9,651 nt of DNA from Clostridia bacterium (GTDB lineage: Bacteria > Bacillota > Clostridia > Oscillospirales > CAG-272), in the NCBI GenBank assembly GCA_017540285.1, contig JAFYBI010000170.1:1-9651 (forward strand), read 5' to 3'. The first letter of the stretch is position 1. Each line of letters begins with the position of its first letter. Below are positions 1 through 6,290 of this stretch, one piece after another. Below the pieces are notes generated by a model. That model was given only the letters and a program-made list of their open reading frames with translations. It ran no database searches and was not told where the DNA came from. A program made the translations under genes and the position numbers.

Positions 1-852
1 GAGCGCGCCGAACGCCAGCCCGCGCTTCAGATCGCCGCCCAGGAGATCGGACAGGAAGCCCACCGTCGTCGGGCCGCCCGCGCATCCGAGGTCGCCCGCC
101 AGCGCGAGGAGGGCAAACAAGGCCGTCCCGCCCCGCCGGAAGGTCGCCGACGCCCACTGCACCATGCCCTGCTCCGACGCCCCGGAGCACACCATCAGCA
201 CGACGAAGAGCCAGAACAGCCCGGACGAGAGGATCTCGCGGATCGTCATGCCCTCGCCGTCCTCGGTCAGCCGCGCGATCGGGACGAGGGAGAAATACAC
301 CGTGTTCGCGAGCGGGATGAGGGAGAACAGGACGCAGAGCAGCCGCCAGTGCTCCCGCCCGACGAAGGTCAGAAAGAGAGTGGCCAGAAGGATCACCCCG
401 ACGGTCCCCCAGCAGTAGAACGAGTGCAGAAGGCTCATGACCGAGGCCTTGTTGTCCGTCGGGCAGGCCTCGACGATGGGGCTGATGAGCACCTCGGTCA
501 GTCCGCCGCCGATCGCGTAGAGCAGGACGGAGACCAGAAGGCCCCAGAATGGATCCGGAAAGACAAATGGCAGCGCCGCCATGCCGATGAGCCCCGCCGC
601 CGCGAAAAGATGGGCCGCAAGGACGCACGGACGGTACCCCACCCGATCGACAAAGCGCGCCGAGAGCATGTCGACGAGCAGCTGCGTGCCGAAATTGAAC
701 GTGATGAGCAGCGTGATCTGTGCAAGCGGGATGCCGAAGGTGTCGCGGAAGGTCAGAAACAACAGCGTCGGGAGGTTGTTCACGACGGCCTGCGTGATAT
801 AGCCGATGTAGCTCGCATAGATCGTGTGGCGGTAACTGGTCCGAACGGACAT
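1..852 (-). CDS. Major facilitator superfamily transporter, 3' end outside window, apparent internal deletion
   Basis: This is a membrane carrier of unknown substrate; 284 codons are visible and the C-terminus lies beyond the left edge. Hydrophobic helices fall at about residues 10-33, 45-63, 76-97, 103-125, 145-164, 170-190 and 211-232. The loop after helix 2 has the MFS pattern DxxxxRFVDRVGYR (61-74). The start at 852 is preceded by GGAGGA six bases upstream. An in-frame ATG at 870 overlaps the ABC gene's stop (ATGA), but its ribosome site is weaker. The gene lies 14 bases after the ABC ATPase and is probably co-transcribed with it. From memory of the family, the text SEQGMVQWASA (226-236) belongs to helix 7, while the directly following GGTALFALLALAGDLGC (241-257) belongs to helix 11. 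About 80-90 residues therefore seem to be missing without a frameshift. Membership of the MFS is confident; the substrate is unknown, and function is doubtful if the deletion is real. Confidence 0.85.
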   Translation of the reverse strand, partial: MSVRTSYRHTIYASYIGYITQAVVNNLPTLLFLTFRDTFGIPLAQITLLITFNFGTQLLVDMLSARFVDRVGYRPCVLAAHLFAAAGLIGMAALPFVFPDPFWGLLVSVLLYAIGGGLTEVLISPIVEACPTDNKASVMSLLHSFYCWGTVGVILLATLFLTFVGREHWRLLCVLFSLIPLANTVYFSLVPIARLTEDGEGMTIREILSSGLFWLFVVLMVCSGASEQGMVQWASATFRRGGTALFALLALAGDLGCAGGPTTVGFLSDLLGGDLKRGLAFGAL

Positions 853-866
853 GAGGGTTCCTCCGG

Positions 867-1559
867 TCATATCGTTCTTCCGGCGAAATACAGCCGGCCC
901 GGAACGGATTCGACGTATTCCTCGACGGGGCCGCAGAAGAGCATGGTATCGTCCGACAGGTGGAGCACCGTCCCGTCGACGGCGTCGCGGTCCACGATCA
1001 CGATGGCGACCGTGCCCTCGTCCCGGATGCGCGCGATCTCGTTGTACATCTCGTCCTTCGCGTACGCGTCGAGGCCCTTCATCGGCTCGTCGAGGAGCAG
1101 CAGCCGCTTCGCGCCGCAGAGCGCCCGGGCCAGCAGCGCTTTCTGCCGCTGACCGCCCGAAAGATCGCCGAACCGCCGCTTCGCGAGGGCCGTGAGCCCC
1201 ATCCGCTCCATCGCGTCGGCGGCGAGCTCTTTTTCCTGTTTTCCCACGAAGAGATGCCGGGTGTGGCCGACGATGCCCGCGAGCACGATTTCCCGGACCG
1301 TCGCCGCGCCGCGCAGGTCGTTTTCCTGCGGCAGGCAGCCGATGTCCGCGCGGGTCAGGCCGCCTTCATACCGGATCTCCCCGGCCTTGAGCGGCTCGAC
1401 GCCCAAAATCGACGCGATGAGCGCGCTCTTGCCGCATCCCGCCGGGCCGACGACCGAGAGATATTCCCCGGCGTGAAGATCAAACGTGATCCCGGCGCAC
1501 AGGCGCACGTCTCCCCATCCGACCGTCGCGTCCCGCACCGACAGAAGAAGTTCGTCCAT
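867..1559 (-). CDS. ABC transporter ATP-binding protein, zinc/manganese (ZnuC-like) type, altered H-loop
   Basis: A 230-residue cytoplasmic ATPase subunit that would power a membrane permease. Visible motifs in order are Walker A GPAGCGKS (38-45), Q-loop LPQEN with Q78, signature LSGGQ (133-137), Walker B LLLLDEP (153-159) and D-loop GLD (162-164). The spacing and the VREIVLAG stretch after the Q-loop resemble ATPases of zinc or manganese importers. Where the family has a switch histidine (VSHD), this protein reads VDRD (189-192), so Arg191 replaces histidine; the following segment also looks about four residues short. No substrate-binding lipoprotein or permease gene lies beside it: upstream is an acyltransferase (17-base gap) and downstream an MFS gene (14-base gap). 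The ATG at 1559 was chosen because the longer open frame runs into the upstream acyltransferase gene, and the homologous sequence begins here. The fold is certain; the transported substrate is inferred and activity is uncertain. Confidence 0.88.
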   Translation of the reverse strand: MDELLLSVRDATVGWGDVRLCAGITFDLHAGEYLSVVGPAGCGKSALIASILGVEPLKAGEIRYEGGLTRADIGCLPQENDLRGAATVREIVLAGIVGHTRHLFVGKQEKELAADAMERMGLTALAKRRFGDLSGGQRQKALLARALCGAKRLLLLDEPMKGLDAYAKDEMYNEIARIRDEGTVAIVIVDRDAVDGTVLHLSDDTMLFCGPVEEYVESVPGRLYFAGRTI

Positions 1560-1576
1560 CTGTGATCCCCGCTTCC

Positions 1577-2869
1577 TTATGATAGTTGACGCGCCTCGCG
1601 GCGGCGCTTTGCGTTTTCGTCCGCCCTGGCGCGCGCGGCCTTGTAGATCTCCTCCGTCGCGAAGCTGATCTTCGTCACCTGATCGCGCTTCGAGAGATAG
1701 CACCAGTAGCTGTCGTCGGCCTCGGACACGTCCACGCAGTCGCCGCGGCCGAGGTAGTCGTATTCGATGTGCACGCTGTACTGCGCGAGCGCGGGCTTGA
1801 CGATGGTCTTCGGTTCGCCGTAGGCCGTGCACTCGATCCGGATGCCCTCCGGCGTCTGCACGAAGGTCCCCTCGCCCTGGTTGTAGAATTTCAGGCTTCC
1901 GGGCAGGGTCTCCACCCGGACGGTGTCCTCGAAGCGGTAGGTCCCGTCCTCCACCTCGCGCCGCACGCATTCCCGCTCCCACTTCGACCAGTCGGGGATG
2001 TGGGAGAACTCCGTCTCGCCGTCCTCCGCGGTCAGCACGCCGTATTCGTCCTGCCGCCAGCGTTTGCCGCAGGCGTTGCACCAGAGCTCGTGGCCGGCGG
2101 AATCGGTCTGAAACTCCGCGCCGCAGTGCGGGCACTTATAAAGGAGGCAGTGCAGGCCCCGGGTGAGCTCCGCGTCGTCGACGACGATCCGGTTCTCGCG
2201 CTGCCATGCGTAGTCGTCGTATTCAAACGCCTCGGCGATGCGGCGGTTGATCTCGTCGGCGGTGAGCGCGGGCAGCTCCTCCGCCTTCACGACCGGGAAG
2301 AGGTCCGCCTCGACGAAGGTCTTCTTGTTGATCTTGTTCCACTGGGGATTCGTGACGAAGTTCCCGTGAATGCGGAGGACGGCGGCGGGGACCTTCATGC
2401 TCTTCACGAGGGACCCGAGCGATTCCGGCAGATACGACGTGCAGCCGTCGAGGGAGTACCGCGTCTCCGGGAAGATCACGAAGATCGTGCCGAGGGTGTA
2501 CAGGCAGTAGCGGATATTGCGGATGAGGTTGATGTCGGTCACGAACTTCCGCTTGCCGAGCACGCCGAGGGAGCGCATGAGCGGCTCGGTATAGGTGTTG
2601 AAGCCCTCGAGGGACATGACGTTGCTCACGGGATCGGGGTGGGTCGCTTTCAGCATCACATTGAAGTCGACCATCGAGGAATGCGTGATGAAGAGCAGGT
2701 AGGGCTTGCCGTCGAGCTCCTCCATATCGTGGCGGCGGATGACGGCTCCTCGCTTTTTGAGGTCGGGCCAGCTGATGACGGCCTTGGCGACGCCCATGAG
2801 GAACGAGGGGCGGTGAGGCTTCTTCTTGAAATCGAAATGACGGACATGCTTCGGATTGACAGCGCGCAT
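1577..2869 (-). CDS. PlsC-like lysophospholipid acyltransferase with C-terminal zinc ribbon
   Basis: A 430-residue protein with an N-terminal glycerolipid acyltransferase domain. The catalytic HxxxxD motif is seen as H63-SSMV-D68, and the FPETR motif at 133-137 matches the glycerol-phosphate binding block. A zinc ribbon follows, with CPHC (246-249) and CNAC (264-267), and then a beta-rich, partly basic C-terminal region of unknown role. Members of the PlsC superfamily transfer fatty-acyl groups from acyl-CoA or acyl-ACP to lysophosphatidic acid or related lipids at the membrane. The longer form with a zinc ribbon is a Clostridia-type variant whose exact acceptor I cannot name. All catalytic motifs are intact. 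The ATG at 2869 has GGAG seven bases upstream and is the first gene of the operon, about 24 bases after the predicted transcription start. It could modify a lipid other than phosphatidate. Confidence 0.88.
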   Translation of the reverse strand: MRAVNPKHVRHFDFKKKPHRPSFLMGVAKAVISWPDLKKRGAVIRRHDMEELDGKPYLLFITHSSMVDFNVMLKATHPDPVSNVMSLEGFNTYTEPLMRSLGVLGKRKFVTDINLIRNIRYCLYTLGTIFVIFPETRYSLDGCTSYLPESLGSLVKSMKVPAAVLRIHGNFVTNPQWNKINKKTFVEADLFPVVKAEELPALTADEINRRIAEAFEYDDYAWQRENRIVVDDAELTRGLHCLLYKCPHCGAEFQTDSAGHELWCNACGKRWRQDEYGVLTAEDGETEFSHIPDWSKWERECVRREVEDGTYRFEDTVRVETLPGSLKFYNQGEGTFVQTPEGIRIECTAYGEPKTIVKPALAQYSVHIEYDYLGRGDCVDVSEADDSYWCYLSKRDQVTKISFATEEIYKAARARADENAKRRREARQLS

Positions 2870-2899
2870 CTTCTACTCCGTTGTCTGAGAATTTTTTCT

Positions 2900-2928
2900 A
2901 TTATATCACAAAAGGCGGAGCAAGTACA
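2900..2928 (-). promoter_or_regulatory. Extended -10 promoter of the acyltransferase-ABC-MFS operon
   Basis: On the minus strand a perfect TATAAT lies at 2905-2900, preceded by TGA (2908-2906), making an extended -10 of the TGn type. The -35 position (2928-2923) reads TGTACT and is poor, which extended -10 promoters tolerate. The start point would be near 2893, about 24 bases before the ATG at 2869. Confidence 0.72.
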
Positions 2929-2952
2929 GGGGTTTCGGAAAAACCGCGCCGA

Positions 2953-2988
2953 AAAGAGGAGCAAAACAGCCGCGCGCAACTCCTCTTT
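2953..2988. repeat. Perfect 9-bp inverted repeat upstream of the XRE gene promoter
   Basis: AAAGAGGAG (2953-2961) and CTCCTCTTT (2980-2988) are exact inverse complements separated by 18 bases. The right arm ends two bases before the -35 box of the plus-strand promoter. The hairpin has no T-run after it, so it is not a terminator. The position suits an operator or activator site serving one or both divergent promoters; this role is an inference. Confidence 0.55.
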
Positions 2989-2990
2989 GC

Positions 2991-3019
2991 TTGACGCGCG
3001 GCGCGATCCGTGGTATCAT
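2991..3019 (+). promoter_or_regulatory. Sigma-A promoter of the XRE regulator
   Basis: TTGACG (2991-2996) and TATCAT (3014-3019) are separated by exactly 17 bases. The expected start is near 3026, about 50 bases before the ATG at 3076. It faces away from the acyltransferase operon promoter, so the two share a control region. Confidence 0.75.
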
Positions 3020-3075
3020 AGAGACGCAGGAGGAGCCCGGGCCTCTGACTGACATTCACGGAAAGGACGATTCCC

Positions 3076-3786
3076 ATGTTCGACACGAAGAAATTCGGCG
3101 GGTATCTCGCCAGGCTCCGCAAGCGGGCCGATATGACCCAGTCGGAGGTCGCCGACCGCCTGAACGTCACGCGTCAGGCCATTTCCAAGTATGAGATCGG
3201 CGACAGTTTTCCGGACATTTCCATCCTCACCGACATTGCCGCCGTCTTCGGCGTGACCGTCGAATCCCTCATTGCGGCCGGAACGCCCTCGGACGGGGAA
3301 TCGAAGGTGCTCAACAATCTTGCAAAAGGAATCGAAAGCGAGGCGGACTCCATGGAAGACGTGAAAAACCTCGCGCCGCTGCTCCGCCCGAGCGATCTCG
3401 AAAAAATCTCCGCGAAGCTCAAGCCGCAGGGGATCGACATGACGGAGGTCGTGGAGCTCTCCCGGTATCTCTCGGACAGCGCCACGGCAGAGATGCTCCG
3501 AAACGTCCGGTTTGACTCCGTGGACGGAGCGGAAGAGATGGAGTTCATCTCCCACATCATGCCCCTGCTCGACGAAGAATCCCGGTTCACGCTCTTCACC
3601 CGCGTGATCAACGGGGAACTGAACTGGCGCGTTTTGAAGATCCTCGCTCCGTATACCTCACATCTGCTTTCCCATGTGGAAGCCGCGTACATGGAAGGCG
3701 CGATCCCGGAGGAAGCGATGAGGTGGTACTGGCACGCGGTCGGGGAAGAAGTCGAAAAAATGATCCAAAAACAAAGAGAACCGTAA
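3076..3786 (+). CDS. XRE-family transcriptional regulator with unrecognised helical C-terminal region
   Basis: A 236-residue cytoplasmic protein. Residues about 7-63 form a Cro/C1-type helix-turn-helix: MTQSEVADRL is the first helix of the motif and VTRQAISKYEIG the recognition helix. The remaining 170 residues are predicted mostly helical and acidic, with a leucine-rich LAPLL/PSDLEKISAKL stretch; I recognise no ligand-binding or catalytic domain. The ATG at 3076 has AAAGGA eight bases upstream. The gene is monocistronic, with its own promoter and a strong terminator after the stop. Divergence from the acyltransferase operon suggests, but does not prove, that it controls that operon or itself. 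The DNA-binding assignment is firm; the signal it senses is unknown. Confidence 0.9.
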   Translation: MFDTKKFGGYLARLRKRADMTQSEVADRLNVTRQAISKYEIGDSFPDISILTDIAAVFGVTVESLIAAGTPSDGESKVLNNLAKGIESEADSMEDVKNLAPLLRPSDLEKISAKLKPQGIDMTEVVELSRYLSDSATAEMLRNVRFDSVDGAEEMEFISHIMPLLDEESRFTLFTRVINGELNWRVLKILAPYTSHLLSHVEAAYMEGAIPEEAMRWYWHAVGEEVEKMIQKQREP

Positions 3787-3813
3787 CCCACGCGCTCTGC
3801 TGTTGACCGAAAG

Positions 3814-3844
3814 ACCGCCCGGATCGAACCCCGGGCGGTTTTTT
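3814..3844 (+). terminator. Rho-independent terminator of the XRE gene
   Basis: A nine-base-pair stem pairs ACCGCCCGG (3814-3822) with CCGGGCGGT (3831-3839) around an eight-base loop. Six T residues follow (3839-3844). It lies 28 bases after the XRE stop codon. Confidence 0.92.
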
Positions 3845-3849
3845 CGCGC

Positions 3850-3882
3850 AAAAAGAGGGAAGCCCTTCGGAAAGAGCTTCCC
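3850..3882 (-). terminator. Rho-independent terminator of the marR-acyl-CoA synthetase operon
   Basis: GGGAAGC (3857-3863) pairs with GCTTCCC (3876-3882), with three further inner pairs. Read on the minus strand the stem is followed by a TTTTT tract (3854-3850). It starts eight bases after the synthetase stop and lies back to back with the XRE terminator, insulating the two convergent units. Confidence 0.85.
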
Positions 3883-3889
3883 GTGATCT

Positions 3890-5626
3890 TCATTTTACCA
3901 GATGCCGCTTGATCTTCTTCGTCGTCGTCTTTTCGAATTCGGTCTTCCGGAATTCGAGCTTGTGGATCTGCTTGAACGACGGCAGGCGTTTGTTGAGCGC
4001 GGTGATCCGCTTCTGGATCTCCGTGCGGAATTCGTTCTCCTGCAGGGCCGTGTACTTCGCGTAGTTCGGGTAGATGACCGCCACGAGATGCACCCCGTCC
4101 TCCTCCTCGCGCCCGACGACCACGCTCTCCGCGATGAGGTCGATGTCTTCGAGGTATTCCTCGATCTCCTCCGGGAAGACGTTCTTGCCGTTGTCGAGCA
4201 CGATGACGGACTTCATGCGGCCCGTGATCGTGATGTAGCCCTCCGCGTCCATGAAGCCGACGTCGCCCGTGCGGTACCAGCCGTCCTCCGTGTACGAGCC
4301 CTCGTTTGCCTCGTCGTTGTTCATGTAGCCGAGCATGACGTTGTCGCCGCGGACCTGGATCTCGCCGATGACGCGGCCGTCTTCATCCGCTTCGGTGCCG
4401 TCGATCCGGACCTCGCAGCAGGGGACCGCCGGACCGACCGAGCCGGGCTTGCGCTTGTAATACGGCGTGACCGCCACGAGCGGAGAGCATTCGGTGATCC
4501 CGTAGCCCTCGTAGATCGAGATGCCGAAGGTCTCGAAGATCTCGATCAGCTCGGGATTGAGCGCCGCGCCGCCGCAGACGATCTTTTCGAGCCGCCCGCC
4601 GAAGGCCTCGCGCACGTCGCCGAACAGCTTGTCGCTCATGTCGACGCCCATCATGCTCATGGCGTGCGCCGCCTTGATCGCGCCTTGCAGGATCTTGTCC
4701 TTGCCGGACTTCTTCGCCTCGGTGAGGATCTTTTTGTACATGGTGGTGATGAAGAGCGGGACGAGGACGAGCCCGGTCGGCTGATACTCGCGGAAGCTCT
4801 TCAACACGTTGCGCAGGGAGTCGTTGATGCAGATGGTGAGGCCGAAGTTGAGGCCGGCGAGCCAGGTGCAGGTGAGCTCATACGTGTGGTGCAGGGGCAG
4901 GACCGAAACGAGGACGTCGTCGGAGCGGAAGTCGACGGACTCGCACGCCGCGCCCATCGCCGCGAAGATGTTCCGCTGGCAGAGCATGACGCATTTCGAG
5001 CTCCCGGTCGTCCCGGAGGTGAAGAGAAGCTCCGCGACGCGCTCCCGGTCGTCGTCCGGCTCGAATTCGCGGCCCGTGCTCCTGCCGAGCGCGCAGAGAC
5101 TGTTGAAGGAGATGCGGCGCACGCCGGCCGGCGCGTCGGATTCGGGATCGGACATTGGGACGAGGACGTCGAGCGTCTCGTGCGTCGGGGCCATCTCCTC
5201 GAACGCCGCCGCGAAGGACGCGGAATACACGACGCCGCCGATCCCCGCGAACTTCAGAAAGCCGCCGATCTCGGAGACCGCGAGCTCCTTGTCCATCGGG
5301 ACGACGGTGTACCCGGACGCCATGATTGCGAGATACGCGGCGAACCACTTCGGCGAGGATTCCCCGATCACGGCAATGCGGACGGGCTTCTCCTCCGTGC
5401 TCTTCCCGAAGATCTCCTCGAGACCGAGGCCGAGCGCGCGGACCGCTTCGACGAAATCGAGGTAGGTGATCTCGCGCCGCTCGCCCTTCTCCTTCCAGAC
5501 GAACATGGTGCTGCCGTCGTGGGTGGCAAGGATGTCGAGGTATTCCGCGACGTCTCCGCACAGGGTATAGATGTGCTCGGTTTTCTTATGATTTCTGACT
5601 TTGTATGTTTTTTTCAGGTTTTTCAT
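3890..5626 (-). CDS. Long-chain acyl-CoA synthetase (AMP-binding, ANL superfamily)
   Basis: A 578-residue cytoplasmic or membrane-associated enzyme that would activate a fatty acid with ATP to an acyl-adenylate and then to acyl-CoA. The ATP-binding loop is TSGTTGSSK (203-211), the second core motif YGITE (375-379) and the aspartate motif GWYRTGD (449-455). The hinge is GRMK (469-472) and the C-terminal lysine motif TTTKKIKR has Lys571 as probable catalytic residue. Full length and all core motifs are present; a cysteine (212) follows the loop lysine where glycine is common. The ATG at 5626 overlaps the MarR stop codon by four bases (ATGA), pointing to translational coupling; the open frame upstream of it runs in another frame through the MarR gene. 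Pairing with a MarR regulator suggests a role in uptake or recycling of exogenous fatty acids. Chain-length preference cannot be read from sequence; a different carboxylic acid substrate is possible. Confidence 0.92.
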   Translation of the reverse strand: MKNLKKTYKVRNHKKTEHIYTLCGDVAEYLDILATHDGSTMFVWKEKGERREITYLDFVEAVRALGLGLEEIFGKSTEEKPVRIAVIGESSPKWFAAYLAIMASGYTVVPMDKELAVSEIGGFLKFAGIGGVVYSASFAAAFEEMAPTHETLDVLVPMSDPESDAPAGVRRISFNSLCALGRSTGREFEPDDDRERVAELLFTSGTTGSSKCVMLCQRNIFAAMGAACESVDFRSDDVLVSVLPLHHTYELTCTWLAGLNFGLTICINDSLRNVLKSFREYQPTGLVLVPLFITTMYKKILTEAKKSGKDKILQGAIKAAHAMSMMGVDMSDKLFGDVREAFGGRLEKIVCGGAALNPELIEIFETFGISIYEGYGITECSPLVAVTPYYKRKPGSVGPAVPCCEVRIDGTEADEDGRVIGEIQVRGDNVMLGYMNNDEANEGSYTEDGWYRTGDVGFMDAEGYITITGRMKSVIVLDNGKNVFPEEIEEYLEDIDLIAESVVVGREEEDGVHLVAVIYPNYAKYTALQENEFRTEIQKRITALNKRLPSFKQIHKLEFRKTEFEKTTTKKIKRHLVK

Positions 5627-6120
5627 GTTTCCGCCTCTGTCTCGCTGTCTGATTGTGATGCGCCGCCCTGCTGCTCTTCCGAGAGGGTGTCGATATTCTG
5701 CCGGAACCGGTCGAGGACGCCGTAAAAGGCTTCCAGCTGGCCGCGTCCGACGCCGTCGGTGATGCGCTCCACCGAATAGCGGAGGATCCCGTCGATTTCT
5801 TTCATGATCTCCCGTCCGCGGGAGGTGAGGGTGAGGACGCGGCTCCGCCTTCCCCGGTCCTCTCCGCGGTCGACGTAGCCGAGTTCGCCGAGCTCGCCGG
5901 TCACACGGGAGACGAAGGCCTTGTCCACGCTGCAGAGGCGGGAGAGGTCCCCTGCGGTGAGCCCGTCCTTGTTGCGCCAGAGACACCAGAGGGTCATGAG
6001 GTGCATGCTGCGCAGGCCGAAGCGCTCAAGGCAGTCGTTTTTGTACTTCTGCAGGGTCTTCGTCAGGGCTTCCGTCGCCATCGAAAACCGCACGAAGCGG
6101 TCGTCGTAGGATGAATCCAC
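5623..6120 (-). CDS. MarR-family transcriptional regulator, GTG start
   Basis: A 165-residue winged-helix repressor-type protein. The helix-turn-helix lies at about 54-80 (LTAGDLSRLCSVDKAFVSRV) and the wing at about 82-97 (YVDRGEDRGRRSRVLTL), flanked by long dimerisation helices. The C-terminal tail (about 147-165) is acidic and polar. The GTG at 6120 is the chosen start because AAAGGAGG sits five bases upstream and MarR homology begins just after it. An ATG at 6204 in the same frame lies inside the -35 box and cannot be transcribed from this promoter. The gene precedes and overlaps the acyl-CoA synthetase, so it probably controls that operon through the palindrome at 6154-6165. A fatty-acid or acyl-CoA ligand is an inference by analogy with FabT-type MarR proteins. 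Confidence 0.88.
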   Translation of the reverse strand: MDSSYDDRFVRFSMATEALTKTLQKYKNDCLERFGLRSMHLMTLWCLWRNKDGLTAGDLSRLCSVDKAFVSRVTGELGELGYVDRGEDRGRRSRVLTLTSRGREIMKEIDGILRYSVERITDGVGRGQLEAFYGVLDRFRQNIDTLSEEQQGGASQSDSETEAET

Positions 6121-6153
6121 GGGTGCCTCCTTTCCTGCCCGCACGGTCGCGGG

Positions 6154-6165
6154 TTGACTTGTCAA
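6154..6165. promoter_or_regulatory. Candidate MarR operator, perfect palindrome
   Basis: TTGAC-TT-GTCAA is an exact inverted repeat with a two-base centre. It lies about 5-16 bases downstream of the predicted transcription start of the marR operon. This shape (TTG...CAA) and position fit autoregulation by the MarR protein encoded 34 bases further on. Confidence 0.6.
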
Positions 6166-6175
6166 TTCGAGGGGT

Positions 6176-6204
6176 AGTATAACACAGAACGGCCGGGATG
6201 TCAA
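6176..6204 (-). promoter_or_regulatory. Sigma-A promoter of marR-acyl-CoA synthetase operon
   Basis: On the minus strand a perfect TTGACA (6204-6199), a 17-base spacer and TATACT (6181-6176) form a near-consensus promoter. The predicted start is close to 6169, giving a leader of about 49 bases before the GTG. So strong a promoter on a regulatory operon suggests repression is its main control. Confidence 0.85.
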
Positions 6205-6260
6205 GAGGAAAATTAAAAATTCGGAAGTATTTTCCGCGCTCGTATCCGGAAGCGCACGCG

Positions 6261-6285
6261 AAAAAGGGACCCGAAGGTCCCCTTT
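6261..6285 (-). terminator. Rho-independent terminator of murD
   Basis: On the minus strand GGGACC-TTCG-GGTCCC forms a stem closed by a TTCG tetraloop, extended by one G-T and three A-T pairs. It ends in a TTTTT run (6265-6261). It begins six bases after the murD stop and would also limit read-through into the marR promoter. Confidence 0.92.
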
Positions 6286-6290
6286 GCCTC

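Noticed and set aside
3028..3033. AGGAGG in the XRE leader, as a ribosome site for a leader peptide
   Set aside because: No ATG, GTG or TTG follows at a usable distance, so no small gene can be supported.
1586..3052. A 488-codon plus-strand open frame opposite the acyltransferase
   Set aside because: It is antisense to a gene with intact catalytic motifs, has an R/E/D/V/L-rich composition typical of GC-rich shadow frames, no family motif, and runs into the XRE promoter.
4990..5010. Cysteine 212 after the ATP-loop lysine in the acyl-CoA synthetase as a broken active site
   Set aside because: This position varies in the family, and every other core motif including the catalytic lysine is intact.
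3902..5725. A 607-codon plus-strand open frame opposite the acyl-CoA synthetase
   Set aside because: Long open antisense frames arise from strong third-position GC bias. No start signal or domain is visible, and it crosses the synthetase-MarR junction.
5627..5986. N-terminal extension of the acyl-CoA synthetase reaching back to 5986
   Set aside because: The added residues are arginine-rich out-of-frame reading of the MarR gene, and the ATG at 5626 with the ATGA overlap gives the normal family N-terminus.
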